Made by a program: the position numbers and the translations under genes
The notes under the pieces: generated by a model
The model's input: only the letters and a program-made list of their open reading frames with translations
Told to the model about the DNA's origin: nothing
Database searches by the model: none
DNA from: Streptomyces silvae
GTDB lineage: Bacteria; Actinomycetota; Actinomycetes; Streptomycetales; Streptomycetaceae
DNA length: 64,000 bases
Reading direction: 5' to 3'
Assembly: GCF_016745505.1 (NCBI RefSeq)
Contig: NZ_JAERUC010000086.1
Coordinates: 1-64,000 of the forward strand
Shown here: in pieces, positions 8,316 to 17,333 of the stretch
Layout: each line of letters starts with the position of its first letter
Position numbering within the stretch: the stretch's first letter is position 1

Positions 8316-9839
8316 CTACTTCACGCCGAGCAGCTGCTCGATCGGGTCGATGGCGAAGTACACCGCGAACAGCGCCGCGGTGCCCCACAGCAGCCAGTGG
8401 ATCTCCCTGGCCTTGCCGAGGACGACCCTGATCACGACGTAGGCGACGAAGCCGGCGCCGATGCCGTTGGTGATCGAGTACGTGAACGGCATCACGGCGA
8501 TCGTGAGGAAGGCCGGGATGGCGATCTCGTACTTCTCCCAGTCGATGTTCCGCACCTGGGCCATCAGCAGGAAGCCGACGGCGACCAGGGCGGGCGCCGC
8601 CGCCTGCGCGGGGACGATCGTGGCGAGCGGGGTGAGGAACAGCGCCACGGCGAAGAGACCGCCGGTGACGAGTGAGGCGAAGCCCGTACGGGCGCCTTCG
8701 CCGACGCCCGCCGTGGACTCGACGTAGGACGTGGCGGAGGACGCGGAGGCCGCGCCGCCCGCGACGGCCGCCGCACCGTCGATGAGCAGGACGCGGCCCA
8801 GGTGCGGCACCTTGCCGTCCTCGTCGAGGAGTCCGGCCTCGTGGGTGACGCCGACGACGGTGCCCATGGTGTCGAAGAAGTCGCTCAGCAGCAGGGTGAA
8901 GACCAGCAGCACGATGGTGACCACACCGACCTGCTGGAACGCCCCGAAGAGGCTGAAGGAGCCGAGCAGCCCGAAGTCCGGTGCGGCCACCAGGTCGTCG
9001 GGGACGGCGGGGACGGTCAGGCCCCAGGCGGCGGGGGCGATGTCGGCGATCTCGTTGATGACCACCGCGACCACGGTCGTCACGACGATGCTGATGAGGA
9101 TGGCGCCCTTCGCCTTCCGGGCGAGCAGCGCGACGGTGAGCAGCACGCCGAGGCAGAAGACCAGGACCGGCCAGCCGGAGAGGTGCCCGGTGGCACCGAG
9201 CTGGACGGGCACGGAGCCGGTCTCGCCGGGGATGCGGGAGACGAAGCCGGCGTCCACGAAGCCGATGAACGCGATGAAGAGCCCGATGCCCACGCTGATG
9301 GCCTGCTTGAGGGAGGCGGGGATCGCGTGCATGATCGCCTCGCGGAGCCCGGTGACCACCAGGACGCAGATCAGCAGGCCCTCGATGACGATGAGGCCCA
9401 TCGCGTCGGGCCAGCTCATCAGCGGCGCCAGCTGGAAGGCGGCGACGGCGTTGAGGCCGAGACCCGCGGCCAGGGCGAGCGGCAGATTACCGCCGAGCCC
9501 CATCACGATGGTCATCACGGCGGCCACCAGGGCGGTGGCGGTGACGAGTTGGGGCCCGGAGAGGTGGTTGCCGAACTTGTCCTCGGCCGAGCCGAGGATG
9601 ATCGGGTTGAGCACCAGGATGTAGGCCATCGTGAAGAAGGTGGCGAACCCACCGCGTATCTCACGCCCGAAGTCGGAGCCGCGGGCGCTGATGGAGAAGT
9701 AGCGGTCGACCGCGCCGAGCCGGCCGGGCGCCGGGGCCACGGCCTTCGGGGACAGGGCCTCCGGGGACACGGTGGGCGCGGGCACCACGGCGTCCTCGGT
9801 CCTGCCTACGGGCGCGGTGGGATCAGGTCTGTCCGGCAT
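8316..9839 (-). CDS. NCS2-family purine permease (AzgA-like)
   Basis: The 507-residue protein has about 12 membrane segments after a cytoplasmic Pro/Ala-rich N-terminus of about 45 residues. AzgA/GhxP-type features include GLGLNAVAAFQLAP in the first half and the DFFDTMGTVVGVTHEAGLLDEDG motif. Homologues import hypoxanthine, guanine or adenine by proton symport. A strong AAGGAGGAG ribosome site precedes the ATG. It is divergent from the sigma factor. Exact substrate cannot be read from sequence. Confidence 0.9.
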   Translation of the reverse strand: MPDRPDPTAPVGRTEDAVVPAPTVSPEALSPKAVAPAPGRLGAVDRYFSISARGSDFGREIRGGFATFFTMAYILVLNPIILGSAEDKFGNHLSGPQLVTATALVAAVMTIVMGLGGNLPLALAAGLGLNAVAAFQLAPLMSWPDAMGLIVIEGLLICVLVVTGLREAIMHAIPASLKQAISVGIGLFIAFIGFVDAGFVSRIPGETGSVPVQLGATGHLSGWPVLVFCLGVLLTVALLARKAKGAILISIVVTTVVAVVINEIADIAPAAWGLTVPAVPDDLVAAPDFGLLGSFSLFGAFQQVGVVTIVLLVFTLLLSDFFDTMGTVVGVTHEAGLLDEDGKVPHLGRVLLIDGAAAVAGGAASASSATSYVESTAGVGEGARTGFASLVTGGLFAVALFLTPLATIVPAQAAAPALVAVGFLLMAQVRNIDWEKYEIAIPAFLTIAVMPFTYSITNGIGAGFVAYVVIRVVLGKAREIHWLLWGTAALFAVYFAIDPIEQLLGVK

Positions 9840-9907
9840 GGCACTCCTCCTTGTGTACGGATCACGCGTCGGTCAGCCGGATTGTTCACCGGCCACGGCG
9901 ATTTCTG

Positions 9908-10031
9908 GTTTTCCCCGTGTTACGTCTTGCCCGGCAGGGATCCGGGCGGGCCGTCGGGGCGGCCGGGCCCAGGCTCCCCGGATCGTTCGTCCGGCGCAGG
10001 GTCTTCACGTTTTCGCCGTGTTACGCCTTAC
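9908..10031 (+). repeat. Pair of 23-bp direct repeats in the permease/sigma intergenic region
   Basis: Copies at 9908-9930 and 10009-10031 match at 20 of 23 positions and share the core CCGTGTTACG. They are 101 bp apart in the 320-bp gap between divergent genes. They could be binding sites for a shared regulator or relics of a duplication. I see no purine-riboswitch core. A GGGAAC sequence at about 10103 is a possible ECF-type -35 element for the sigma gene. Confidence 0.55.
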
Positions 10032-10159
10032 TGGGAGGCGCACACGCGTCGAAGCGCTTCCGGGGTGCGCGTTGGTACGCTCTCGCCCCGCGAAACGGAT
10101 GTGGGAACGTACACAGCTCGTTCGAGCGGGCAGGAACCCAGTGCAGAGAAGAGGTACCC

Positions 10160-10732
10160 GTGGGCACGGTCGTGGACGATGCTGCTGCCGCCGAGTTCCA
10201 TGCGTTCTTCGAGGCGCATTACGCCGAACTCGCCCGCCTCGCCCATCTGCTGACGGGTGAGGCCGACGCGGCGGACGACCTGGCGGCGGACGCCCTGATG
10301 GCGCTCTGGCACCGCTGGGACCGGGTGCGGGGGGCCGACCACCCGGTGGCGTACGCGCGAGGGGTCGTCGCCAACCTCGCCCGTACGCGCATCCGCAGTG
10401 CCGTGCGTGAGCGCCGGAGGATCGCGCTGTTCTGGGCGCCCCGCGGGGCCGGGGACGGCTACGCGGCGGACGGGCCCGACGTGTCGGCGGTGGTGGACGT
10501 CCAAGGGGCCCTGCGCCGGCTGCCGTTCCGCAAGCGCGCCTGCGTGGTGCTGCGGCACGCCTTCGACCTGTCCGAACGTGACACCGCTCTGGTCCTCGGG
10601 GTCTCGGTGGGTACGGTGAAGAGCCAGACCTCGCGCGGTGTGGCGGAACTCCAGCGGCTGCTCGGGCACGGGACCCCGGCGGCACAGGTACAGGTGGCGG
10701 CCGCCGGGCAGCGCACCGGAGGAAGGCAGTGA
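10160..10732 (+). CDS. SigE-family RNA polymerase sigma factor (ECF type)
   Basis: The 190-residue protein has region 2 (FHAFFEAHYAELARLAHLL, then ADDLAADALMALWHRWDRV) and region 4 (ALRRLPFRKRACVVLRHAFDLSERDTALVLGVSVGTVKSQTSRG). This is the short two-domain plan of the actinobacterial SigE-like ECF group. The GTG start has a GAGG site 7 nt upstream. Its stop overlaps the next gene's ATG (TGATG), pairing it with a membrane protein that may be its anti-sigma factor. Confidence 0.9.
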   Translation: MGTVVDDAAAAEFHAFFEAHYAELARLAHLLTGEADAADDLAADALMALWHRWDRVRGADHPVAYARGVVANLARTRIRSAVRERRRIALFWAPRGAGDGYAADGPDVSAVVDVQGALRRLPFRKRACVVLRHAFDLSERDTALVLGVSVGTVKSQTSRGVAELQRLLGHGTPAAQVQVAAAGQRTGGRQ

Positions 10733-11442
10733 TGGACGAGGACCTGCGGGAGCGGCTGCGCACCGCCGCCGCTTCGCACCGCCCCGACCGGGCAAGGATG
10801 CTGGCCCGGATCGAGCGCGGCATGGCGCAGGAACCGCCGGCCCGTCCCGCGCGTGCCCCTCGCACACCGATGCCCTGGCTGCGGGTGGCCGGCGCGACGG
10901 CAGCGGTCTGCGGGGTGCTGACGGCCGGGGCCTTCGCGGTCACCTCGGCGGGCCGGGAGGGACCGGCGGACGGGGGGCAGGTGGCCGCCGGGCCCGCGTC
11001 GCCCGCCCCCGCGACGTCCCCGGCCCGGGGCGCGGCGCTGCCCGCGGGAAACGGCCCGCTGTGGTCGGACGGTTCGCTCGACCCGAACAGCAACAGCTAC
11101 TGGGCGCAGAGCGAGGTGACGGTCAAGACGACACAGCCGCTGTCCACGCTCACCGTCGAGCTGCGGATCGCCCTGAACGGCGGGGTGAACACCACCGGTT
11201 CCTGGCGCTCACTGCCGGAGGAGGACTTCGTGGTCTCGGCCCGTGAGGAGGACGGCTTCCTGGTCTACCGCTGGACCCTGAAGCCGGGACGGAGCGTGCC
11301 CGTCGGGACGCACAGCTTCGCGGGGCAGTACAACCACGCGGAGGGCACCCGCGACACCGGGCGGGACGACTACACGGCGCGCGGGCGTGCGGCGGCGGAC
11401 GGGGCGGTCTCGGTGGGCGGCGGCTTCACGGACACGCACTGA
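10732..11442 (+). CDS. Single-pass membrane protein, putative sigma-factor partner
   Basis: The 236-residue protein has a cytoplasmic N-terminus of about 45 residues, one membrane helix (about 48-70), an Ala/Pro linker and an extracellular beta-rich domain that includes WAQSEVTVKTTQPLSTLTVE and AGQYNHAEGTRD. It is translationally coupled to the sigma gene, with a GGAGGAAGG ribosome site. Position and topology suggest an anti-sigma or sensor role. No zinc-binding anti-sigma (HxxxCxxC) motif is visible, so this is inference. Confidence 0.75.
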   Translation: MDEDLRERLRTAAASHRPDRARMLARIERGMAQEPPARPARAPRTPMPWLRVAGATAAVCGVLTAGAFAVTSAGREGPADGGQVAAGPASPAPATSPARGAALPAGNGPLWSDGSLDPNSNSYWAQSEVTVKTTQPLSTLTVELRIALNGGVNTTGSWRSLPEEDFVVSAREEDGFLVYRWTLKPGRSVPVGTHSFAGQYNHAEGTRDTGRDDYTARGRAAADGAVSVGGGFTDTH

Positions 11443-11541
11443 GGAAAAACAGATCCGGTACCACGGCAACCCTTTCCCGGGCGGCGGCGACCCATGAGCG
11501 CGACACACTCCCCCACCCCCTAGGAAACGGGACCGACGAAG

Positions 11542-12375
11542 ATGAGTGAACGAGCGCACACCCACCGGCGCAGGCCCGGCAAGCGCCGTATGGCCGCCGC
11601 GCTGACCGCGGCCCTCGGCCTCACCGGCGCCGCGCTGGCCACCAACATGATGCTGCAGCCCGCGGGCGCGGCGACGGCGGCGGTGCCGGCCTGGCCCAGC
11701 GCCACCGGCACCCAGGCCGTCTCGAAGACCATCGAGGTCTCGGGGACGTACGACGGCTCGCTGAAGCGCTTCTACGGGAGCGGTGACCTCGGCGGGGACG
11801 GTCAGGACGAGGGTCAGGACCCGATCTTCAAGCTGGCCGACGGAGCCACGCTCAAGAACGTCATCCTGGGCTCGCCCGCCGCCGACGGCGTCCACTGCTC
11901 CGGCAGCTGCACGATCCAGAACGTCTGGTGGGAGGACGTCGGCGAGGACGCCGCCTCCTTCAAGGGCACCTCGACCAGCTCCGTCTACACGGTGTACGGC
12001 GGTGGCGCCAGGAAGGCCTCCGACAAGGTCTTCCAGTTCAACGGCGCGGGCAAGCTGGTCGTCACGAAGTTCCAGGTCTCCGACTTCGGCAAGCTCGTCC
12101 GCTCGTGCGGCAACTGCTCCAAGCAGTACAAGCGCGAGATCACCGTGAACGACGTCGACGTCACGGCGCCCGGCAAGTCCCTGGTGGGCATCAACACCAA
12201 CTACGGGGACACCGCCGCACTGCGTTCGGTGCGGATCCACGGCGACAGCAGCAAGAAGATCAAGCCGTGCGTCCGTTACACCGGCAACAACACGGGCGCC
12301 GAGCCGAAGGAGACCGGCAGCGGCCCGGACGGCACGTACTGCCGCTACGCCGCGTCGGACCTCAGCTACGACTAG
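11542..12375 (+). CDS. Secreted pectate lyase, polysaccharide lyase family 3
   Basis: The 277-residue protein has a twin-Arg/Lys-rich signal peptide (about residues 1-43, ending in an AGA-type site) and a PL3 domain. Diagnostic segments are ATLKNVILGSPAADGVHC, CTIQNVWWEDVGEDAASFKG and LVVTKFQVSDFGKLVRSCGNC. PL3 enzymes cleave de-esterified polygalacturonan by Ca2+-dependent beta-elimination. It is monocistronic, with its own gap upstream. It fits the pectin-degrading set at 14.7-18.2 kb. Confidence 0.92.
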   Translation: MSERAHTHRRRPGKRRMAAALTAALGLTGAALATNMMLQPAGAATAAVPAWPSATGTQAVSKTIEVSGTYDGSLKRFYGSGDLGGDGQDEGQDPIFKLADGATLKNVILGSPAADGVHCSGSCTIQNVWWEDVGEDAASFKGTSTSSVYTVYGGGARKASDKVFQFNGAGKLVVTKFQVSDFGKLVRSCGNCSKQYKREITVNDVDVTAPGKSLVGINTNYGDTAALRSVRIHGDSSKKIKPCVRYTGNNTGAEPKETGSGPDGTYCRYAASDLSYD

Positions 12376-12396
12376 ACCGCCGCTCTCCTGAGCTGC

Positions 12397-12432
12397 CCGC
12401 CCCCGCCCGTCGCACCGGGCCGGTGGGGGCGG
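12397..12432 (+). terminator. Hairpin after PL3 lyase
   Basis: CCGCCCCC and GGGGGCGG form an 8-bp stem with a 20-nt spacer shortly after the pectate lyase stop. Confidence 0.6.
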
Positions 12433-12543
12433 ACAGCGCTGTCCGCAGCGGCGCGGCACCGGCGATTGCGCCATGGATACGGCCGGTCGACACTGGGACG
12501 TGAGGATCCTGCTCGGGGAACCTACCGAGGATGTGCGCGCGTC

Positions 12544-13533
12544 ATGGCCAGCTCCGACAGCACCGGCCGCGAGGGCCGGGACCCGGACACCGAGATCGAT
12601 GTCCAGGAGGGCGAGGGCGGTCCCGACGAGGGGCCGTCAGATGTCTTCCTGGACGTTCCGGCCCTCCATGTGGACAAGCTGGACCTGGAGGTCGACGACC
12701 TGGAGGCCCACGTCTCGCTGCAGGCCGAGGTGCTGGACCTGCTCAAGCTGAACGTCGGGGCGGACGTACGTCTCGGGCGGGTCCAGCTGGATATCGAGGG
12801 TGTGGATGTCGAGGCACAGCTCAAGGTGCGGCTCCACCACATCGCCGCCATCGTCAACCGGCTGCTGGCCACGGTGGACCGTAACCCCCAGATCCTCGAA
12901 CAGCTGACCCGCGGCGTGGGCGCGGCGGCCGAGGAGGTCGGGGCCGGCGCCGGCCGGGCGGCGGGAGAGCTGGGCCGGGGCGCCGGCGCGGCGGTGAGCG
13001 AGGTCGGGCGGGGAGCGGGGACCGCGGCCGAGTCCGTCGGTGAGGGCGCGGGCCAGGCGGTGAGAGACGTCGGCGACGGAGCGGGCGCCGCCGTCGAGGA
13101 CGTGGGCGGCAGCGCCGCCGGCGCGGTCGACGAGGTCGGCGGGACGGGCCAGACCATCAGGGGAGAGCTCGCCGGCGAGCAGGAAGAGGAGCAGGACGAA
13201 GAAGCGCCCGACGAAGAGGCGCAGGACGAAGCAGCGCAGGAAGAGGAGCAGGAAGAGCCGGAGGACGAGCCCGACGAGAAGCCCCGCCGCCCGGCCGCCC
13301 GCCGCCGGCGCCGTGCTCCGGAGGACGCGGCCCCCGCGAAGAAGGCGAGCCGGAGCCGCAAGCCGGCGGCCGGGACCACGGCCACGCCCACGGAGAAACC
13401 GAGGACCCGGAAGACGGCAGCCCGGAGGACGACGGCCGGGAAGATGACGGCCGAGAAGGCCACCGCGAAGAAGCCGTCCGCGGTGAAGAAGGTCGCGAAG
13501 AAGGCGGCGGACCGCCCCCGGCACCGGACGTGA
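12544..13533 (+). CDS. Protein with acidic middle and histone H1-like Lys/Ala-rich tail
   Basis: The 329-residue protein has an N-terminal region with alternating hydrophobic strands (DVFLDVPALHVDKLDLEVDDL), then about ten near-repeats of the form GAGxAxxxVGxG (residues 125-200). A Glu/Asp/Gln-rich stretch and a C-terminal basic tail with AKKAS, KKPSAVKK and KKAADR motifs follow. Such tails occur in bacterial histone H1-like proteins and suggest nucleic-acid binding. Homologues seem restricted to actinomycetes and lack a defined function. ATG 12544 is chosen as the start of the conserved-looking part. Confidence 0.75.
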   Translation: MASSDSTGREGRDPDTEIDVQEGEGGPDEGPSDVFLDVPALHVDKLDLEVDDLEAHVSLQAEVLDLLKLNVGADVRLGRVQLDIEGVDVEAQLKVRLHHIAAIVNRLLATVDRNPQILEQLTRGVGAAAEEVGAGAGRAAGELGRGAGAAVSEVGRGAGTAAESVGEGAGQAVRDVGDGAGAAVEDVGGSAAGAVDEVGGTGQTIRGELAGEQEEEQDEEAPDEEAQDEAAQEEEQEEPEDEPDEKPRRPAARRRRRAPEDAAPAKKASRSRKPAAGTTATPTEKPRTRKTAARRTTAGKMTAEKATAKKPSAVKKVAKKAADRPRHRT

Positions 13534-13576
13534 CCGGGCAGGCGCACGGTCTCCCGGGCCGGAGCGCACACGCGTC

Positions 13577-13608
13577 GGGGGCGCGGCCACCGTGGTGTCC
13601 GCGCCCCC
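13577..13608. terminator. Bidirectional hairpin between convergent genes
   Basis: GGGGGCGCGG and its complement form a perfect 10-bp stem with a 12-nt loop between the H1-like gene and the carboxypeptidase gene. Confidence 0.75.
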
Positions 13609-13631
13609 GCGTCATGCCTGTGGCGACCGGA

Positions 13632-14561
13632 TCAGTCGCGCTGTGCCCCCTTGGGCAGCGTACGGAGTTCCATGGTCCCGGCGGTGTTCGAACCGAACCC
13701 GTGGTCCAGGATCTTCGCCGCGTCGCCGTACCGGTCCGTGCTGTTCAGGACGGTGCCGATGAGGGTCCTGTCGCCCCGGGTGGCGGAGAACACCAGGCAG
13801 TCGCCCGCCGGGGTGGTCGTACCGGTCTTGATGCCGGTGACCCCCTCGTACGACCCGAGCAGCTGGTTCGTGTTGGTCCAGGTGTACGTGCGGACGCGGC
13901 CGTTGGCGGCGGGCGCGTCGCCCTTGTACTCCTTGGCCTTGACGACCGTACGGAAGGTGTCGTTCTCCATGGCGTGCCGGGCCAGCCTCGCCAGCTCGCC
14001 CGGGGTGCTGACGTCGGACCCCGCGCCGTCGAAGGAGTCGAACTCGGTGTTGACGAGCCCGAGTTCGTCGGCCTCCGCGTTCATCTTCGCGATGAAGGAG
14101 GCGGTCCGCTCGGCGCTGGTGGCGCCGGTGCCGAACGTGTCGGCGAGTGCGAACGCCGCGTCGGCCCCGGAGGGGAGCAGGGACGCGTAGAGCAGCTGAC
14201 GGACGGTGAGCTTGTCACCGGTCTGGAGGTCCGCGGTGCTGGAGCCGTGCTCGGTGACGTAGTCGCGGTACTCCTGCTGGACGGGTACCTGGCGGTCCAG
14301 GTCGACACCGGTGGTGTCGAGGACCACGGAGGCGGCCATGATCTTCGCGGTGCTGGCGATGGGGCGGGCGGTGTCCGCCTCCTTGCCGTAGAGGGTCTCG
14401 CCGCTGTCGCCGTCCACGAGCACGGCGCCCAGGGCGGCGATGCTCGGTTCTGGCTGGGTGGGTACCGCTGCGGCCTGGGCGACCAGTGGGGAGAGTGCGA
14501 GCAGCGTGCCGCCGGCGAGGGCGGCGGCCGCCTTACGCTTGGTCAGGAATGTGGCAGTCAA
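13632..14561 (-). CDS. Secreted D-alanyl-D-alanine carboxypeptidase (peptidase S11)
   Basis: The 309-residue protein has a signal peptide (LTKRKAAAALAGGTLLALSP, then AQA) and an S11 domain with S70-T-A-K, S131-G-A and K245-T-G. It removes the terminal D-Ala from peptidoglycan stems. The SGN motif reads SGA; this variation occurs in some S11 proteins, so activity is likely but not certain. The start taken is TTG 14561, 9 nt after a GGAG; an in-frame TTG at 14636 would add 25 residues that do not look like part of the signal peptide. Confidence 0.88.
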   Translation of the reverse strand: MTATFLTKRKAAAALAGGTLLALSPLVAQAAAVPTQPEPSIAALGAVLVDGDSGETLYGKEADTARPIASTAKIMAASVVLDTTGVDLDRQVPVQQEYRDYVTEHGSSTADLQTGDKLTVRQLLYASLLPSGADAAFALADTFGTGATSAERTASFIAKMNAEADELGLVNTEFDSFDGAGSDVSTPGELARLARHAMENDTFRTVVKAKEYKGDAPAANGRVRTYTWTNTNQLLGSYEGVTGIKTGTTTPAGDCLVFSATRGDRTLIGTVLNSTDRYGDAAKILDHGFGSNTAGTMELRTLPKGAQRD

Positions 14562-14740
14562 GGAGAAACGCTCCGTATCTGCGGTGCTTTGTCGTGCAGT
14601 TGTCGTTCTGTGGGGGCTGCGGGGGCTGCGGGACAAGTAAGCGTGCCCCCTACATAGAACGCCATGGAGCGGCGGCCCGGTTGCAGCGGGGCCGTGTCGG
14701 ACCCGGGGCGGAAAGGACCGGTCAGGTGCGTACCTGCCGG

Positions 14741-15844
14741 TCAGGCGTACGGACGCCAGTCGCCCAGGTATCCGGCCGCGGTGTGCGCGCGGGCCTGGGA
14801 GGCGGTCAGCTGCGGGCGGTTCGCGGGGACGGTGACGCGCGCGCCGGGCCCGGTGTTGCGGTACTCGGCGAAGCGCTGGTCCTGCCAGGGGAAGCCCGAG
14901 GACATCGTGTCGTACGGCGTGACCGCGTCGATGCCCGCGCCGAGATGGCTCTCGCGGACCGTCAGCATGGGGTGCGCGGTGAGGTCGGAGGACGGCACCC
15001 AGGGGCGGGCCAGCTTGTAGTACGCGTCGGGGGCGGTGCTGGTGATCCGGGAGCGCAGGACCAGGTAGCCGCGCGGGTTGGCCCCGGCGGTGCTGGGCGC
15101 GAAGACGAATCCGTACGGCGCCGAGGCCAGGTCGGTGCGGGTCAGGGTGCGGAAGTGGCAGCGGTCGTAGACGGCGGTGGCGCGGCCGAAGACGAAGTCG
15201 ACGTCACCCTCCACGTAGCAGTCGCGGTAGTACTGCCGGGCGAACGCCGTGAGGGCGAGGGAGTCGGCGTACAGGGTGTCCTGGTGGCCGAGGAAGTGGC
15301 AGCCGTAAAAGGCCGAGCGGTCGCCCTGCACCTTGATCGCGACGGCCTGCGTCCCGGTGTACTCGGGGTTGTCGGAGCGCAGCCAGTCGTTGGCGAAGGT
15401 CACGTGGCGCGCGGTGAAGCCGGCGGCCTGGACGGTGACGGTCGCCGATCCGCTCGTGCCGTAGGTGCCGGACCCGTCGGGCCTGGGCGTGCCGGCGGCG
15501 TTGTCGTACACGAGGACGGTGTCACGGGGGTCGCCGCTCGCGCCGACGAGGGTGAGCTCCGCCCGTGCGGCGTCGACGAGGACCGTGGAGCGGTAGGTGC
15601 CGGGGGCGAGCACCAGGGTGTGGCCGGTGCCGGACGCGGCGTCGACGGCGGACTGCACGTCGGCGTGGTCGCCCCGGCCGTGCGGGTCGACGTACAGCGT
15701 CCGCGCGTCGAGCCGCCGGGACGGCGAACCGTACCGCCCGAAGGGGTGCCGGTGCGCGGGCCGGGCCAGGGCGGCGGGTGCGCCGAGGGCGAGGGCGGTG
15801 CCCGCACCCGCGAACAGGGTCAGGGCACTGCGTCTGCTGGGCAT
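14741..15844 (-). CDS. Secreted pectinesterase, carbohydrate esterase family 8
   Basis: The 367-residue protein has a Sec/Tat-like signal peptide (about residues 1-28) and a right-handed beta-helix. It carries the CE8 catalytic pair Asp189 (GHQDTLY) and Asp216 (VEGDVDFVFG), plus the LARPW arginine motif. It de-methylates pectin, creating substrate for the pectate lyases next door. A GAAGGAG ribosome site precedes ATG 15844. It lies in the same direction as PL1 and CE12 genes; gaps of about 60-100 bp leave room for separate promoters. Confidence 0.94.
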   Translation of the reverse strand: MPSRRSALTLFAGAGTALALGAPAALARPAHRHPFGRYGSPSRRLDARTLYVDPHGRGDHADVQSAVDAASGTGHTLVLAPGTYRSTVLVDAARAELTLVGASGDPRDTVLVYDNAAGTPRPDGSGTYGTSGSATVTVQAAGFTARHVTFANDWLRSDNPEYTGTQAVAIKVQGDRSAFYGCHFLGHQDTLYADSLALTAFARQYYRDCYVEGDVDFVFGRATAVYDRCHFRTLTRTDLASAPYGFVFAPSTAGANPRGYLVLRSRITSTAPDAYYKLARPWVPSSDLTAHPMLTVRESHLGAGIDAVTPYDTMSSGFPWQDQRFAEYRNTGPGARVTVPANRPQLTASQARAHTAAGYLGDWRPYA

Positions 15845-15945
15845 GGCGGTACTCCTTCACGGGGGTGGGGGCCGGAGCGGCGCTCTCCGGGGTGCTGGAG
15901 AGCGTGCGGTGCCGCTCCGGCCTGTTCTCGGGGGTGCCGGGCGGG

Positions 15946-17274
15946 TCAGCGGAGCGTGGGCCGTCCCGCGCCGGCGCCCAGGCCGACGAGCAGCGGGACG
16001 ACCAGCGGGTGGTCGGTCCTGGTGCGCAGCGTCGGGGTCCAGCCGGCGCCTTCGGTGAGCTGCTCGGCGGGCACGCCCGCGTTGTGCACGGCGATCAGGT
16101 CGGTCTTCCGGCCGTTGACGTAGTTGTCGCCGGCCGTGAGGGAGGACTCGGACCACTTCTTGAGGATGGTCGCCTTGTCGAAGCCCTTGGGGACGGTGAA
16201 CGCGTTGTGCTCGGCGACGAGGTGTGACTCGGCCCCGATGCCGTACGTGTAGCCGTAGGCGGCGCCCGCGGTGGCGACGAAGTGGTTGTTGTACGAGTCG
16301 ACCTGGCCGAAGCGGACGCGGGGCGCGCGCTCGTTGACGTCCTTGAAGAGGTTGTGGTGCAGGGTCACACGGAGCTTGCCCCGGTCGTCGGCACCGGCGC
16401 CGTCGCTGTTGCCGATGAGCATCGTCTTGTCGTGGTCCTTGAGGACGTTCCAGGAGACGGTGACCAGGTCGGCGCCGCGGACGATGTCGAAGAGCCCGTC
16501 GTGCTGCTGGAACAGCTCGTCGAAGTAGCGGGGCTGGTCGGCGTCGGGGCGGTCACCGTCGCTGAAGGTGTTGTGGTCGACCCAGACATGGCGGGAGCCG
16601 TACACGACGAGGTTGTCGTACTCGGAGTTCCAGTGGCCGGTGTCCCCGTCGGTCGGGTCCCACTGGGGGAAGCAGTCGTAGGTGTCCTCGAAGGTGAGGT
16701 TGCGGATGATGACGTTCGAGACGTTCTTCACCTGGAGGCTGGCGCCGACGACGGTGGCGTCCTTGCCGGCCCCGATGAGCGTGGTGTTGGACGGAACGTT
16801 CACGTTGACCGCCGCGGCCTGACGCTTCGCGGACGCGACGCGGGCGTCCTCCAGCGGGCCGGAGGGGACCTCGTCCCTGCCCCAGACCTCGGGGTCGTAG
16901 GCCGCGAGGTACTTCTCCAGGGTGTAGCCGTCCTGCTGGTAGGCCTCGCAGCCGATCGGGGTGCCGGCCGCGTCGGAGTTGCCGTGGACGGTTCCGGCGA
17001 TCCTGACGATCTTCGGCGCGTCACCGGCGTCCTCGAAGGCGGCGATGAGCTCGGCCCGGTTGGTGACCGTGTAGACGTGGTCGGGGGTGGCCTTCGCGCC
17101 TCCCGTGGTGGAGCCCTCGGCGGCGGCCCAGCCGTCGCCCGGGGCGAGCACGGTGCGCTCGGCCCCCTTGCCGTGCGGGGTGGAGGCCTGGGCGGGGAGG
17201 CTCACGGCGAGGGCGAGCGAGGCGCAGCCCATCACCACGGCGATGGCGCGGACGTGTCTCATGCGTGCGGGCAT
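15946..17274 (-). CDS. Secreted pectate lyase, polysaccharide lyase family 1
   Basis: The 442-residue protein has a signal peptide (about residues 1-30, AQA site) and a PL1 beta-helix. Key segments are NTTLIGAG, VIIRNLTFED, HVWVDHNTFSDG, LFDIVRGADLVTVSWNVLKDHDK and RAPRVRFGQVDSYNNHF; these hold the Ca2+-binding aspartates and the catalytic Arg region. It cleaves polygalacturonate by beta-elimination. It lies between the pectinesterase and the rhamnogalacturonan acetylesterase. Confidence 0.94.
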   Translation of the reverse strand: MPARMRHVRAIAVVMGCASLALAVSLPAQASTPHGKGAERTVLAPGDGWAAAEGSTTGGAKATPDHVYTVTNRAELIAAFEDAGDAPKIVRIAGTVHGNSDAAGTPIGCEAYQQDGYTLEKYLAAYDPEVWGRDEVPSGPLEDARVASAKRQAAAVNVNVPSNTTLIGAGKDATVVGASLQVKNVSNVIIRNLTFEDTYDCFPQWDPTDGDTGHWNSEYDNLVVYGSRHVWVDHNTFSDGDRPDADQPRYFDELFQQHDGLFDIVRGADLVTVSWNVLKDHDKTMLIGNSDGAGADDRGKLRVTLHHNLFKDVNERAPRVRFGQVDSYNNHFVATAGAAYGYTYGIGAESHLVAEHNAFTVPKGFDKATILKKWSESSLTAGDNYVNGRKTDLIAVHNAGVPAEQLTEGAGWTPTLRTRTDHPLVVPLLVGLGAGAGRPTLR

Positions 17275-17333
17275 GGCGAATCCTTAACTGTCGTACGGGG
17301 AAATGGGGTGGAGCGGAGTGTGCGGAGCGGGGA

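Noticed and set aside
9840-10159. Purine riboswitch ahead of the permease
   Set aside because: I could not find the conserved three-way junction core, and the repeats lie on the wrong side for a leader of the permease alone.
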